DNA of 64,000 nucleotides from Lentzea tibetensis. Its GTDB lineage: Bacteria; Actinomycetota; Actinomycetes; Mycobacteriales; Pseudonocardiaceae. A program made the position numbers and the translations under genes. The stretch is taken from assembly GCF_007845675.1 (NCBI RefSeq), contig NZ_VOBR01000018.1, positions 62,001 through 126,000 on the forward strand. The letters run 5' to 3'. A model generated the notes under the pieces. That model saw only the letters and a list, made by a program, of their open reading frames with translations, searched no databases and was not told the origin of the DNA. Of the stretch, positions 28,467 through 36,417 are shown piece after piece. Position 1 is the first letter of the stretch. The number at the start of each line of letters is the position of its first letter.

Positions 28467-29509
28467 CCGTAGTCGATGCGCGAGACGTCAGCGTGCACGC
28501 GCTGCTCGCCTCGCACCCGTTGGTGGCCAAGGTGTTCGTCGTCCAGCAGGACGGCCGGACCGTCGTGATGGTCGTGCCGCGCAGGCAGGCCAGGATCCCC
28601 GACCAGGTGTCGCGGACCGTCCAGCTGCGCGACCGCGTCCTCCGGCTCGCTCCACAACGCGTGCTTCAGGTCGGCGTCGGTGACGCGGATCTGCCGGACG
28701 CGCTGGCGAAGCACTGCGCGGTGTACCGGCTCGTCGAGCCGCTCCAAGCCGCGGAAGCGCTCAAGACAGACCGGTACGACCTGGTGCTGCTGGACCTGGC
28801 CGCACCCAAGCTGTCCACTTTGGACATACCGGCCGCGGTGCTCGCCGCGTTGAGCCGCACCGGCGCGGTGTTCGTGGCCAACCTCCGCGACCCCCGCGTC
28901 GAACGGCTCGCGAGCTGGACCCGCACCGGCGAACCGCGCTCGACCCAGGACGCGGCCGGCTGGTCACCTCCGGCACTGGTGCGCGGCCTCGCCGACGTGC
29001 CCGGCGTCGAGGTGCACGCCTACCCGCCGCTCGGCCCGGTCGGCGACTTCGACGTGGTGCTGCGCCACGCCGGTGAGGCCGCCAAGGTGCCGATGCTGCG
29101 CTGGAACCGCGAGGTGCAGTCGCCGGCGCACCTGTCCCGCCTGCTCTCCGAACGCTGCGTCGAACGCGTCCGGCTCGTCGGCATCCCGCTCGCCGGCGTC
29201 GTCGACAACGTGCTCGCCTGGCGGGAGAACGCCCCGCGCTCGGCAGGCGTCCGCTACGGCTTCGGTCTCGGCGTCGACTGGCGCGAGGTCGAGGCCATCA
29301 GTGCCGATCACGGCTACGACGTCACGTTCGTCGCGTCGCTCACCGGCACCGAGTACCACTTCGACGCGGTGCTCGAACGTTCCGGCAGACCGCCCCGCCG
29401 CCCGCCTGACCAGCTGGCACCGCTGCTGCGGCGGTGGCTGGCCGAACGGGCACCGGACATCGGTCCGGTCGACCTCGCTGTTCTCGACGACTTCGGTGGT
29501 GTGCTGTGA
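28463..29509 (+). CDS. NRPS-type methyltransferase-like protein with A-domain flanks
   Basis: 348 aa. Its organisation mirrors an N-methyltransferase inserted between A8 and A9 of an A domain, cut out as a separate protein. The start (about 1-45) resembles the end of an A domain (HPLVAKVFVVQQDGR...). A SAM-methyltransferase-like core runs about 55-200 (VLQVGVGDADLPDAL in place of VLEIGVGxG). The second half (VRLVGIPLAGVVDNVLAW; VDWREVEAISADHGYDV) matches the back half of NRPS MT domains. The end (LRRWLAERAPDIGPVDLAVLDDF) looks like A9. The SAM-binding glycine loop is imperfect, so activity is uncertain. It is coupled to the A-domain gene (ATGA), implying it works on the same residue. Confidence 0.6.
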   Translation: MTVVDARDVSVHALLASHPLVAKVFVVQQDGRTVVMVVPRRQARIPDQVSRTVQLRDRVLRLAPQRVLQVGVGDADLPDALAKHCAVYRLVEPLQAAEALKTDRYDLVLLDLAAPKLSTLDIPAAVLAALSRTGAVFVANLRDPRVERLASWTRTGEPRSTQDAAGWSPPALVRGLADVPGVEVHAYPPLGPVGDFDVVLRHAGEAAKVPMLRWNREVQSPAHLSRLLSERCVERVRLVGIPLAGVVDNVLAWRENAPRSAGVRYGFGLGVDWREVEAISADHGYDVTFVASLTGTEYHFDAVLERSGRPPRRPPDQLAPLLRRWLAERAPDIGPVDLAVLDDFGGVL

Positions 29510-30378
29510 CTCGTACGGTTGTGGTCGGTGGCGCCGGTCAGGTGGGGGAGCTCTTCACCCGCCTGTGCCTCAAGGGTGGCCGGGTCGTGTCGATCGACGG
29601 TGGAGACACGCTCGTACCGGGAGCTGAATCCGTCACGGGTGACGCGTGCACCCCGACCGACGCCATGCTCGACGAGATCAGCGAAGCGGACGTGGTCATC
29701 TTCGCCCTGCCGGAACGCGCCGCGCTCGCCGCGGCACGAGCCTGCGCGCCCGCCGTCCGGCCGGGCACGTTGCTGGTGGAGACGCTGTCGGTGCAGCAGG
29801 TCGTCACACGGGGGTTGACCGTGCTCGCCGAAGAACGCGGTGCCGAGGTGTGCGGGCTGAACCCGATGTTCGCGCCGGCACTGGGTTTCGACGGCAACGC
29901 GGTCGCGGCGATCAGGGTGGTCGACGGCCCGCGCACCGCGACCATGATCGACCTGATCGAGGACTCCGGCGCGGACGTCGTCACGATGTCGGCGGAGGAG
30001 CACGACCGGATCACCGCGGTGCTGCAGGCCGCGACGCACGCCGCCGTGCTGGCGTTCGGCAGCGTCGTCGCGGAACAGGGAGACATCAAGGCTCTCATCG
30101 CGCTCGCACCACCGCCTCACCTGACGTTGCTCGCGTTGTTGGCCCGGATCACCGGTGGCAACCTGGACGTGTACTGGGACATCCAGGCCGCCAACCCCAG
30201 CGCGGCCGACGCGCGTGCCGCGTTGAGCGAGGCGGTCACGGTGCTGGACAAGCTCGCGACGGTCGGCGACCGGGACGGGTTCTGGGAGTGGGTGCGCCGG
30301 ATCGACGACCACCTCGGCGACCACGGCCCTGGGCTGCGCGACCGCTGCGCCGAGCTGTTCGCACTGCCGAGCCGGTAG
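29506..30378 (+). CDS. Prephenate/arogenate dehydrogenase (TyrA/PapC-like)
   Basis: 290 aa; GTG 29506 overlaps the preceding stop (GTGA). Rossmann motif VVVGGAGQVGELF at the N-terminus. The helical C-terminal half carries the TyrA-type signature SAEEHDRITAVLQAATHAAVL. Closest family roles are oxidative decarboxylation of prephenate to 4-hydroxyphenylpyruvate or, in antibiotic clusters, of 4-amino-4-deoxyprephenate (PapC/CmlC type). A chorismate mutase gene at the other end of the cluster (42374) would supply prephenate. No PapA-like aminodeoxychorismate synthase is in the window, which favours the hydroxy rather than the amino series. Confidence 0.8.
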   Translation: MTRTVVVGGAGQVGELFTRLCLKGGRVVSIDGGDTLVPGAESVTGDACTPTDAMLDEISEADVVIFALPERAALAAARACAPAVRPGTLLVETLSVQQVVTRGLTVLAEERGAEVCGLNPMFAPALGFDGNAVAAIRVVDGPRTATMIDLIEDSGADVVTMSAEEHDRITAVLQAATHAAVLAFGSVVAEQGDIKALIALAPPPHLTLLALLARITGGNLDVYWDIQAANPSAADARAALSEAVTVLDKLATVGDRDGFWEWVRRIDDHLGDHGPGLRDRCAELFALPSR

Positions 30379-30391
30379 AGGGGCAGAACTG

Positions 30392-31975
30392 ATGAAGACG
30401 GTCCGCGACGTCACCCGTGACCTGATGCGGCAGCTGGGGCTCACCACGGTGTTCGGCAACCCCGGCACGACGGAGATCGCGTTCCTGACCGACTGGCCGG
30501 ACGACTTCCGCTACGTCCTCGGACTCCAGGAGTCGGCGGTCGTCGCGATGGCCGACGGGTACGCGCACGCCGCCCGGCGGCCGGTGCTGGTGAACCTGCA
30601 CTCCGCCGGTGGTCTCGGGCACGGGCTCGGACACGTCTTCACCGCGTTCAAGAACCGCACGCCGCTGATCGTGCTGGCCGGGCAGCAGATGCGCACGCTG
30701 CTGCCCGACGACCCGTTCCTCGGCGCGAAGGACGCGGCCGAGTTCCCCAAGCCGTACGTGAAGTGGAGCTGCGAACCGGCCCGCGCGCAGGACGTTCCCG
30801 CCGCGTTGGCACGGGCTTTCCACGTCGCCACCCAGGCGCCGCAGGGCCCGGTGTTCCTGTCCGTCCCCGTCGACGACTGGGACCAGCCGTTCGACGGGCC
30901 GGTGCCGGTCCGGCCGCGCATCCCCGGTTTCGCACCGGATCCGGAGACTTTGCAGGCGTTGGCGGAGGCGCTGAACAACAGTGAACGACCGGGCATCGTC
31001 GCCGGCCCCGCGATCGACGAGGACGGTGCGGTCGACGACCTCGTCGCGCTGGCCGAGAAGCTGAACGCCGGTGTGTGGGCGGCCGGTGTGTCACCGCGCT
31101 GTTCGTTCCCGGAGAACCACGCGTTGTTCCGCGGTTTCATCAGCCCCGAGCGCAAGGCGACCGCGGAGGCGTTGGCCGAGCACGACGTCGTGCTGGTGCT
31201 CGGCGCGCCCGCGTTCACCTACCACGTCTACCGCGGCGAGTCGGAAGTCCCGCTGCCACCGCTGTTCCTGGTCTGCGACGACGACCAGGAGCTCGCACGG
31301 GCCCGTGAAGGCGTCGGCCTGCGGTCGACGATGAAGCTCGCGATCACCGCTCTGCACGACCTGGTCGTGCAGAGCGATCGGGAACGACCGGCCGTGCTGC
31401 ACAGGCCGCCGCGGCCGGTCGAGACCACTCCGCTGTCCGCGGGTTTCGTGTACTCGACCATCGCGGAACTGCTGCCGGACAACGCGATCGTCGTCGAGGA
31501 AACGCCGAGCCACCGCACTCTGCTGCACGATCACCTGCCGATCACGAGCACCGACTTCGGTTTCCTCACCACGGCCAGTGGCGCGCTGGGCTACGGCCTT
31601 CCCGCGGCGGTGGGTGCGGCACTCGCGCGTCCGGAGCGGAAAGTCGTCGCGGTCATCGGTGACGGCTCGTCGATGTACAGCATCCAGGCGTTGTGGACCG
31701 CGGCCCGCGAGGAACTCCCCGTCGCGTTCGTGATCCTCGACAACGCCCAGTACTCCGCCGTCCGAACGCTGGGCGCGGCCGCGGGTGGGCGCAACATTCC
31801 CGGCGTCGACCTGGGCGACCTCGATTTCACCGCACTGGCAAGGGGAATGGGGTGTGCGGCGCACACCGTCACTCAGCCCGACGAACTGAAAACCGCACTG
31901 GCGCAGGCGTTCGCTGATGACGTACCGCACCTCGTTCACGTTGTGGTGGACCAAAAACCACCAGCCATGTACTGA
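30392..31975 (+). CDS. Thiamine-diphosphate decarboxylase, benzoylformate decarboxylase-like
   Basis: 527 aa; ATG 30392 with GAGGGG upstream. Three-domain ThDP fold: N-terminal GNPGTTEIAF with the activating Glu, the His segment HSAGGLGHGLG (about residue 70), and the C-terminal cofactor motif GDGSSMYS...LDNAQYSAV. The HSAGGxG segment and GNPGTTE are typical of benzoylformate (arylglyoxylate) decarboxylases. Following a TyrA-like enzyme, it could process an aryl-2-oxo acid. Alternatively it could act on a small 2-oxo acid to make a C2 unit. The sequence alone does not decide. Confidence 0.82.
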   Translation: MKTVRDVTRDLMRQLGLTTVFGNPGTTEIAFLTDWPDDFRYVLGLQESAVVAMADGYAHAARRPVLVNLHSAGGLGHGLGHVFTAFKNRTPLIVLAGQQMRTLLPDDPFLGAKDAAEFPKPYVKWSCEPARAQDVPAALARAFHVATQAPQGPVFLSVPVDDWDQPFDGPVPVRPRIPGFAPDPETLQALAEALNNSERPGIVAGPAIDEDGAVDDLVALAEKLNAGVWAAGVSPRCSFPENHALFRGFISPERKATAEALAEHDVVLVLGAPAFTYHVYRGESEVPLPPLFLVCDDDQELARAREGVGLRSTMKLAITALHDLVVQSDRERPAVLHRPPRPVETTPLSAGFVYSTIAELLPDNAIVVEETPSHRTLLHDHLPITSTDFGFLTTASGALGYGLPAAVGAALARPERKVVAVIGDGSSMYSIQALWTAAREELPVAFVILDNAQYSAVRTLGAAAGGRNIPGVDLGDLDFTALARGMGCAAHTVTQPDELKTALAQAFADDVPHLVHVVVDQKPPAMY

Positions 31976-32081
31976 CGAAAGACCGCCACGAGAGACACGG
32001 AACTTAGTGTCGGTGGCGGGTCGGCGCACAGCGCCACCGGATGACTCTTTCGAGAAATGCCCCTTGTGGAGAGGAAGAGAT

Positions 32082-33431
32082 ATGAAGGCGGAGCTGGCGA
32101 TGTTCGGCGGCAAGCCCGCGGTACGGACGGAATACCGGAGACTCGAATGGCCGGTGGTGACCGATGCCGAGCGCGAAGCCGTGCTGCGCGTGCTGGACCA
32201 CCGGAAGTTCACCGTCGGTGCGAAGAACGAGCCCGAGATCCACGGCCTCGAGTCCGAGTGGGCCGAGTTCTGCGACACCCGGTACGCGGTCGCCGTCAAC
32301 AGCGGCACGGTCGCACTGGAGCTGGCGCTGACCGCGCTCGGCATCCAGCCCGGCGACGAGGTCATCGTGCCCGCGCTGAGCTACGTGGCGACCGCGATGG
32401 CGCCGCTCTACCAGCTGGCGATCCCGGTGTTCGTCGACATCGACCCCGTCACGTTCAACATCGACGTCACCAAGATCGAAGAGAAGATCACCAACCGCAC
32501 GCGCGCGATCGTGCCGGTGCACCTCGGCGGTCTGCCCGCGGACATGGACGAGATCCGTGCGCTCGCGAGGAAGTACAACCTGCTCGTCGTCGAGGACGCG
32601 GTGCAGGCGCAGGGCGGCAAGTACCGCGGCGAGACGATCGGCTCGCTCGGCGACGTCGGCTGCTGGAGCCTCAACGTCGAGAAGTCCATCCCCACCTGCG
32701 GTGAGGGCGGCCTCGTCACGACGAACAACGAGGAGGTCGCGGAGCGGATCAAGTCGCTGCGCATCCTCGGCGAGGACCTCAGCACCGAAGAGCGCCTCTA
32801 CGTCTCCACGACCCGCGGCTCCAACCTCAAGCTCAGCTCGGTGCTCGCCGCGTTCACCCGCGCGCAGCTCGCCAGCTTCTGGGACTACCAGGCCAAGCGC
32901 GACGTCAACGTCCCCGTCTTCCTCGACCGGCTGGCCCAGCTGCCCGGCATCACCATCCCGACCGTGCCGAACGACCGGACGCACATGTGGCACATGCTGC
33001 GCTTCCGCTTCGACGCCGAAGCCGCCGGTCTCGGTGACCTGTCCGCGGGCCGGTTCCGCGCCGCGCTGCGCCGCGCACTGCTCGCCGAGGGCGTGCCGCT
33101 CACCCACTACCAGCTCATCCCGTTGCCCGGTCAGCCCGTGTTCACCAAGCAGGACGCGTACGGCCAGGGCCTGCCGTGGTCGCTGCCCGGCGCGAACCCG
33201 CAGCGCTACGACCTCGCCGACTACCCGGTCACCTGCCAGGTCATCGAGGACTCGCTGTGCCTGCGCCGCATGCACCTCAACCCCGGTGCCGGCCCCGCGC
33301 TGGAGGAGTACGCGGACGCGTTCGACCGGGTCTGGAACAACCTCGACGTCATCGGCCGGATGGCCCGTCAGCTGGACTACGCGCCGCCGTGGGCGGCCGT
33401 GCCGGGCTTCGAGAAGGTCGGTGCGGCGTGA
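32082..33431 (+). CDS. DegT/DnrJ/EryC1/StrS-family PLP aminotransferase
   Basis: 449 aa; ATG 32082 preceded by GAGGAAGAG. Motifs: VNSGTVALELAL (PLP phosphate), VVEDAVQAQGGKY (Asp to the pyridine N, about residue 174) and SLNVEKSIPTCGEGG, where the Lys (about 202) should form the Schiff base. In carrier-protein pathways such as vazabitide, an aminotransferase of this fold puts the second amino group on the AmCP-bound 6-oxo intermediate after C2 addition. Its position directly before the split transketolase, with GTGA overlap, supports that role here. Confidence 0.9.
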   Translation: MKAELAMFGGKPAVRTEYRRLEWPVVTDAEREAVLRVLDHRKFTVGAKNEPEIHGLESEWAEFCDTRYAVAVNSGTVALELALTALGIQPGDEVIVPALSYVATAMAPLYQLAIPVFVDIDPVTFNIDVTKIEEKITNRTRAIVPVHLGGLPADMDEIRALARKYNLLVVEDAVQAQGGKYRGETIGSLGDVGCWSLNVEKSIPTCGEGGLVTTNNEEVAERIKSLRILGEDLSTEERLYVSTTRGSNLKLSSVLAAFTRAQLASFWDYQAKRDVNVPVFLDRLAQLPGITIPTVPNDRTHMWHMLRFRFDAEAAGLGDLSAGRFRAALRRALLAEGVPLTHYQLIPLPGQPVFTKQDAYGQGLPWSLPGANPQRYDLADYPVTCQVIEDSLCLRRMHLNPGAGPALEEYADAFDRVWNNLDVIGRMARQLDYAPPWAAVPGFEKVGAA

Positions 33432-34267
33432 CGGTCCAGGCCGAGGCGGTCACAGCGGACCTGTTCCGGTTGGAACGGGTGGCGCTCGCCGTGCGCGAGA
33501 ACGTGCTGGCCATCGGCGCGGGGCCGATCGGCACGCACGTCGGCGGATCGCTGTCGGCGACGGACATCCTCGTCGCGCTGTACTTCGACGTCCTGCGGGT
33601 GCGGCCGGACGAGCCGCGCTGGGACGACCGGGACCACTTCATCCTCAGCAAGGGCCACGCGAGCGCCGCGCTGTACGCGACGCTCGCCGAGCGGGGCTTC
33701 ATCTCCCGCGACGAGCTGGTCACCTACGGCAGGGCGACGGGCAGGCTGATGGCCCACCCGACGCTGTCCGTACCCGGTGTCGAGTTCGCCACCGGAGCGC
33801 TCGGCCACGGCCTGTCGCTCGGCGTCGGGCTCGCACTGGCCGCGCAGCGGGCGTTGCGTCCCAACCGGGTGTTCGTCGTGCTCGGTGACGGTGAGCTCCA
33901 GGAGGGCTCGGTCTGGGAGGCGGCCATGTCGGCCGCGCACCTCGGGGTGGGCAACCTCACCGCGATCGTCGACCGGAACCGCCTGCAGATCAACGGTTCC
34001 ACCGAGGATCGCATGGCACTCGAGCCGCTCACCGACAAGTGGCGCGCGTTCGGCTGGGACGTGTCCACTGTGGACGGGCACGACTTCGCCGAACTGGTAC
34101 CGGCACTGCGGGACGCGCCCGGTGGCGGCAGGCCGTCCGTGATCATCGCGGACACCGTCAAGGGGCGCGGCGTCCGGCACCTCGAGCACCGCAAGCAGGG
34201 CCACTTCGCCAAGCTCAGCCCCGAGGCCTACGAGAGAGCACTCGCCGCATTGCGAGCGGTCGCATGA
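33428..34267 (+). CDS. Transketolase, N-terminal (ThDP-binding) subunit
   Basis: 279 aa; GTG 33428 overlaps the aminotransferase stop. Shows LSKGHASAALYATL (catalytic His loop), GALGHGLSLGVG and the ThDP motif GDGELQEGSVWEAA...VDRNRLQING. This is the first half of a transketolase split into two genes, as often seen in secondary metabolism. With the next gene it should transfer a two-carbon ketol unit. In AmCP pathways the acceptor is the carrier-bound glutamate semialdehyde. Confidence 0.93.
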   Translation: MTVQAEAVTADLFRLERVALAVRENVLAIGAGPIGTHVGGSLSATDILVALYFDVLRVRPDEPRWDDRDHFILSKGHASAALYATLAERGFISRDELVTYGRATGRLMAHPTLSVPGVEFATGALGHGLSLGVGLALAAQRALRPNRVFVVLGDGELQEGSVWEAAMSAAHLGVGNLTAIVDRNRLQINGSTEDRMALEPLTDKWRAFGWDVSTVDGHDFAELVPALRDAPGGGRPSVIIADTVKGRGVRHLEHRKQGHFAKLSPEAYERALAALRAVA

Positions 34268-35211
34268 CCAGCACCTTGTCCGCCGCCACGTCCGACAGGG
34301 AGGCCTACCGGGCCACCCTGCTGGAGCTCGCCCGTGCCGACCAGCGGATCTGGTGCCTCGACTCGGACACCGGCGGGCTGGAGAAGGTGTTCGAGTCCGA
34401 GCTGCCCGGCCAGTACGTCGACCTGGGCATCGCGGAGGCGAACCTGATGTCGGTCGGCGCGGCGCTGGCGAGCACGGGACTGCTGCCGTTCGTCAACACG
34501 ATGGCCGCGTTCGCGTCGGCTCGCGCGCTGGAGCAGGTGAAGATCGACATCGCCTACCACGCGCTGCCGGTGCGGATCGTCGCGACGCACTCCGGGTTCT
34601 CGGCCGCGCATCTCGGGCCGACGCACCACGCGCAGCAGGATCTCGCGATCATGCGGTCGCTGCCGAACATGACCGTGATGACGCCGGCCGACGCGGGCGA
34701 GACCGTCCGCATGGTGCGGGCGGCCGCGTACCTGCCGGGCCCGGTGTACATCCGGATCGGCCGCAACGCCGTCGAGAACGTGTACGACGAGGACGCGGAC
34801 TTCACCGTCGGCCGGGCGGTCGAGCTGCGCTCCGGTGACGACGTGACGATCGTCGCCGCGGGCTCGTACCCGGTGGTGTTCGCACTGGAGGCCGCCGAAC
34901 GCCTTGCCGCGCAAGGCATCGAGGCCACCGTGCTGAACATGCACACCATCAAGCCCCTCGACATGCCCGCCTTGATCAAGGCGGCGGGCACGACCAGAGG
35001 CATCGTGACGGTCGAGGACCATTCGTTGCTCGGAGGGCTCGGCGGCGCGATCGCCGAGGCCATCTCCGTGCACCGGCCGACCCGCGTGCTGCGGGTCGGC
35101 GTGGCGGACGCGTTCTGCGCCCGTCCCGGCACCCATCGCGAGCAGCTCGTCGCGGGCGGCGTCTCACCCGAGCACGTCATCGCGGCCGCCCGCGCGATCG
35201 TCACCAGATGA
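34264..35211 (+). CDS. Transketolase, C-terminal (pyrimidine-binding) subunit
   Basis: 315 aa; ATG 34264 overlaps the partner's stop (ATGA), consistent with equimolar synthesis of the two halves. Motifs include YVDLGIAEANLMSVGAALA with the conserved Glu that activates ThDP, THSGFSAAHLGPTHHAQQD, and the C-terminal domain VTVEDHSLLGGLGGAIAE. Completes the heteromeric transketolase encoded with the preceding gene. Confidence 0.93.
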   Translation: MTSTLSAATSDREAYRATLLELARADQRIWCLDSDTGGLEKVFESELPGQYVDLGIAEANLMSVGAALASTGLLPFVNTMAAFASARALEQVKIDIAYHALPVRIVATHSGFSAAHLGPTHHAQQDLAIMRSLPNMTVMTPADAGETVRMVRAAAYLPGPVYIRIGRNAVENVYDEDADFTVGRAVELRSGDDVTIVAAGSYPVVFALEAAERLAAQGIEATVLNMHTIKPLDMPALIKAAGTTRGIVTVEDHSLLGGLGGAIAEAISVHRPTRVLRVGVADAFCARPGTHREQLVAGGVSPEHVIAAARAIVTR

Positions 35212-35243
35212 TCGTCCACAGTGGATGAAGAGGAGAACGGATC

Positions 35244-35423
35244 ATGACAACCGCCACCGCGAGCATTTGCCCTGACTGCACGGAGACCGTACCGGTGTCG
35301 GCCGGCCTGCGCGTCACGTCGATCGTCGTGTGCCCCGGTTGCAAGGTCGAGCTCGAGGTCATCAGCCTCGACCCGGCCGAGTTCGCCCTGGCGCCGGAGA
35401 TCGAGGAAGACTTCGGGGAGTAG
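35244..35423 (+). CDS. lysW: LysW-like amino-group carrier protein (AmCP)
   Basis: 59 aa with a strong upstream site (AGAGGAGA). Two CxxC zinc pairs (CPDC at 9-12 and CPGC at 30-33) form the knuckle of LysW proteins, and the acidic C-terminus ends EEDFGE, matching the EDWGE tail whose last Glu receives the substrate's amino group. Known role: the carrier's terminal Glu protects the alpha-amino group of glutamate or aminoadipate while side-chain chemistry proceeds. Here it sits between transketolase and LysX genes, the arrangement expected for a secondary-metabolite AmCP as in vazabitide/azinomycin-type pathways, rather than primary lysine synthesis. Confidence 0.95.
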   Translation: MTTATASICPDCTETVPVSAGLRVTSIVVCPGCKVELEVISLDPAEFALAPEIEEDFGE

Positions 35424-35425
35424 CC

Positions 35426-36268
35426 GTGCTGGCCGTCCTGACGACCCGCGCCCGCCTGGAAGAGCGCATGATCTTCGACGCGCTCGAACGGCGAGGCGTC
35501 GCCTACGAGGCGGTCGACGACCGAACGCTGGTCGAAGACCTGCAGGCAGGTCCCGCTGTGCGGTACAGCGGGGTGTTCAACCGGATCATGTCGCACACGC
35601 GCAGCGTGTACGCCGCCCGCCTGTTCGAGGCATCGGGTCATCAGGTCCTCAACTCCAGTCAGGTCGTCGAGACCTGCGGCGACAAGATCCTCACGTCGCT
35701 GGCACTCGTGCGCGCGGGTCTGCCGACACCCCGGACGGTGGTGTCGGTGACGCCCGACGGAGCGTTGAAGGCCATGGAGATGATCGGGTACCCGGCGGTG
35801 GTCAAGCCCGCCGTCGGGTCCTGGGGCAGGCTGCTGTCCAAGGTCAACGACCGGGACGCGGCGGAGACGCTGATCGAGCACAAGCAGGCCCTGAAGTCGC
35901 CCGCCCACAACGTCTACTACGTCCAAGAGTTGATCGACAAACCCGGCCGCGACATCCGGGTGATCGTGCTCGGCGACCGGGTCGCCGCCGCGGTCTACCG
36001 GCGGTCCGAGCACTGGATCACCAACACCGCGCGGGGTGCGACGACCGAGCGGTGTGCTCTGACACCGGACCTGGTGAAGCTTTCCCTGCGGGCGGCCGAA
36101 GCTGTCGGTGGCGGGATGCTCGCCGTCGACCTGATCGAGCGGTCTTCCGGTGAGCTGCTGGTCACCGAGGTCAATCACACGATGGAGTTCCACGGTCTGG
36201 CCGCGGTCGCGGACGTCGACATCGCGGACCTCATCGTCGAGCACGTGCAGGAGGTGCTGTTGCGATGA
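35426..36268 (+). CDS. lysX: LysX-like ATP-grasp ligase (AmCP-glutamate ligase)
   Basis: 280 aa; GTG 35426, two bases after the LysW stop, with GGGGAG just upstream. RimK-family ATP-grasp: GYPAVVKPAVGSWGR (ATP-binding Lys and loop), YYVQELIDKPGRDIRV, and the metal site LLVTEVNHTMEFHG, whose NxTMEF is the LysX/ArgX signature. It should join the alpha-amino group of glutamate (or a near analogue) to the C-terminal Glu of the carrier encoded just upstream. Substrate choice cannot be read with certainty. Confidence 0.93.
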   Translation: MLAVLTTRARLEERMIFDALERRGVAYEAVDDRTLVEDLQAGPAVRYSGVFNRIMSHTRSVYAARLFEASGHQVLNSSQVVETCGDKILTSLALVRAGLPTPRTVVSVTPDGALKAMEMIGYPAVVKPAVGSWGRLLSKVNDRDAAETLIEHKQALKSPAHNVYYVQELIDKPGRDIRVIVLGDRVAAAVYRRSEHWITNTARGATTERCALTPDLVKLSLRAAEAVGGGMLAVDLIERSSGELLVTEVNHTMEFHGLAAVADVDIADLIVEHVQEVLLR

Positions 36269-36417
36269 GCGCGGACTCTGGGGTCGTCGGCGGTGAGCTC
36301 GTCCGGTTCCTGCTCCAGCACCCGGATGCGAGTTGGGCCTGGGCGCTCGTGCCGGGCCTGGTGCGGCTGACGCCGCGAGTGGTCGAGGAGGTGGAAGCCC
36401 GATGCGAGCGTCGGTGA
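36265..36417 (+). CDS. 50-aa ORF resembling a duplicated LysY N-terminus
   Basis: ATG 36265 overlaps the LysX stop (ATGA) and the frame runs to TGA at 36417, overlapping the start of lysY by 16 bp. The reading GGELVRFLLQHPDA nearly repeats the beginning of LysY (GGELVRLLLQHPEV), and the DNA at 36289-36325 matches 36438-36474 (offset 149 bp). It lacks the Rossmann glycine loop and is far too short for a reductase. Most likely a partial 5' duplication that may now serve only as a translational bridge between lysX and lysY; an expressed small protein cannot be excluded. Confidence 0.5.
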   Translation: MSADSGVVGGELVRFLLQHPDASWAWALVPGLVRLTPRVVEEVEARCERR

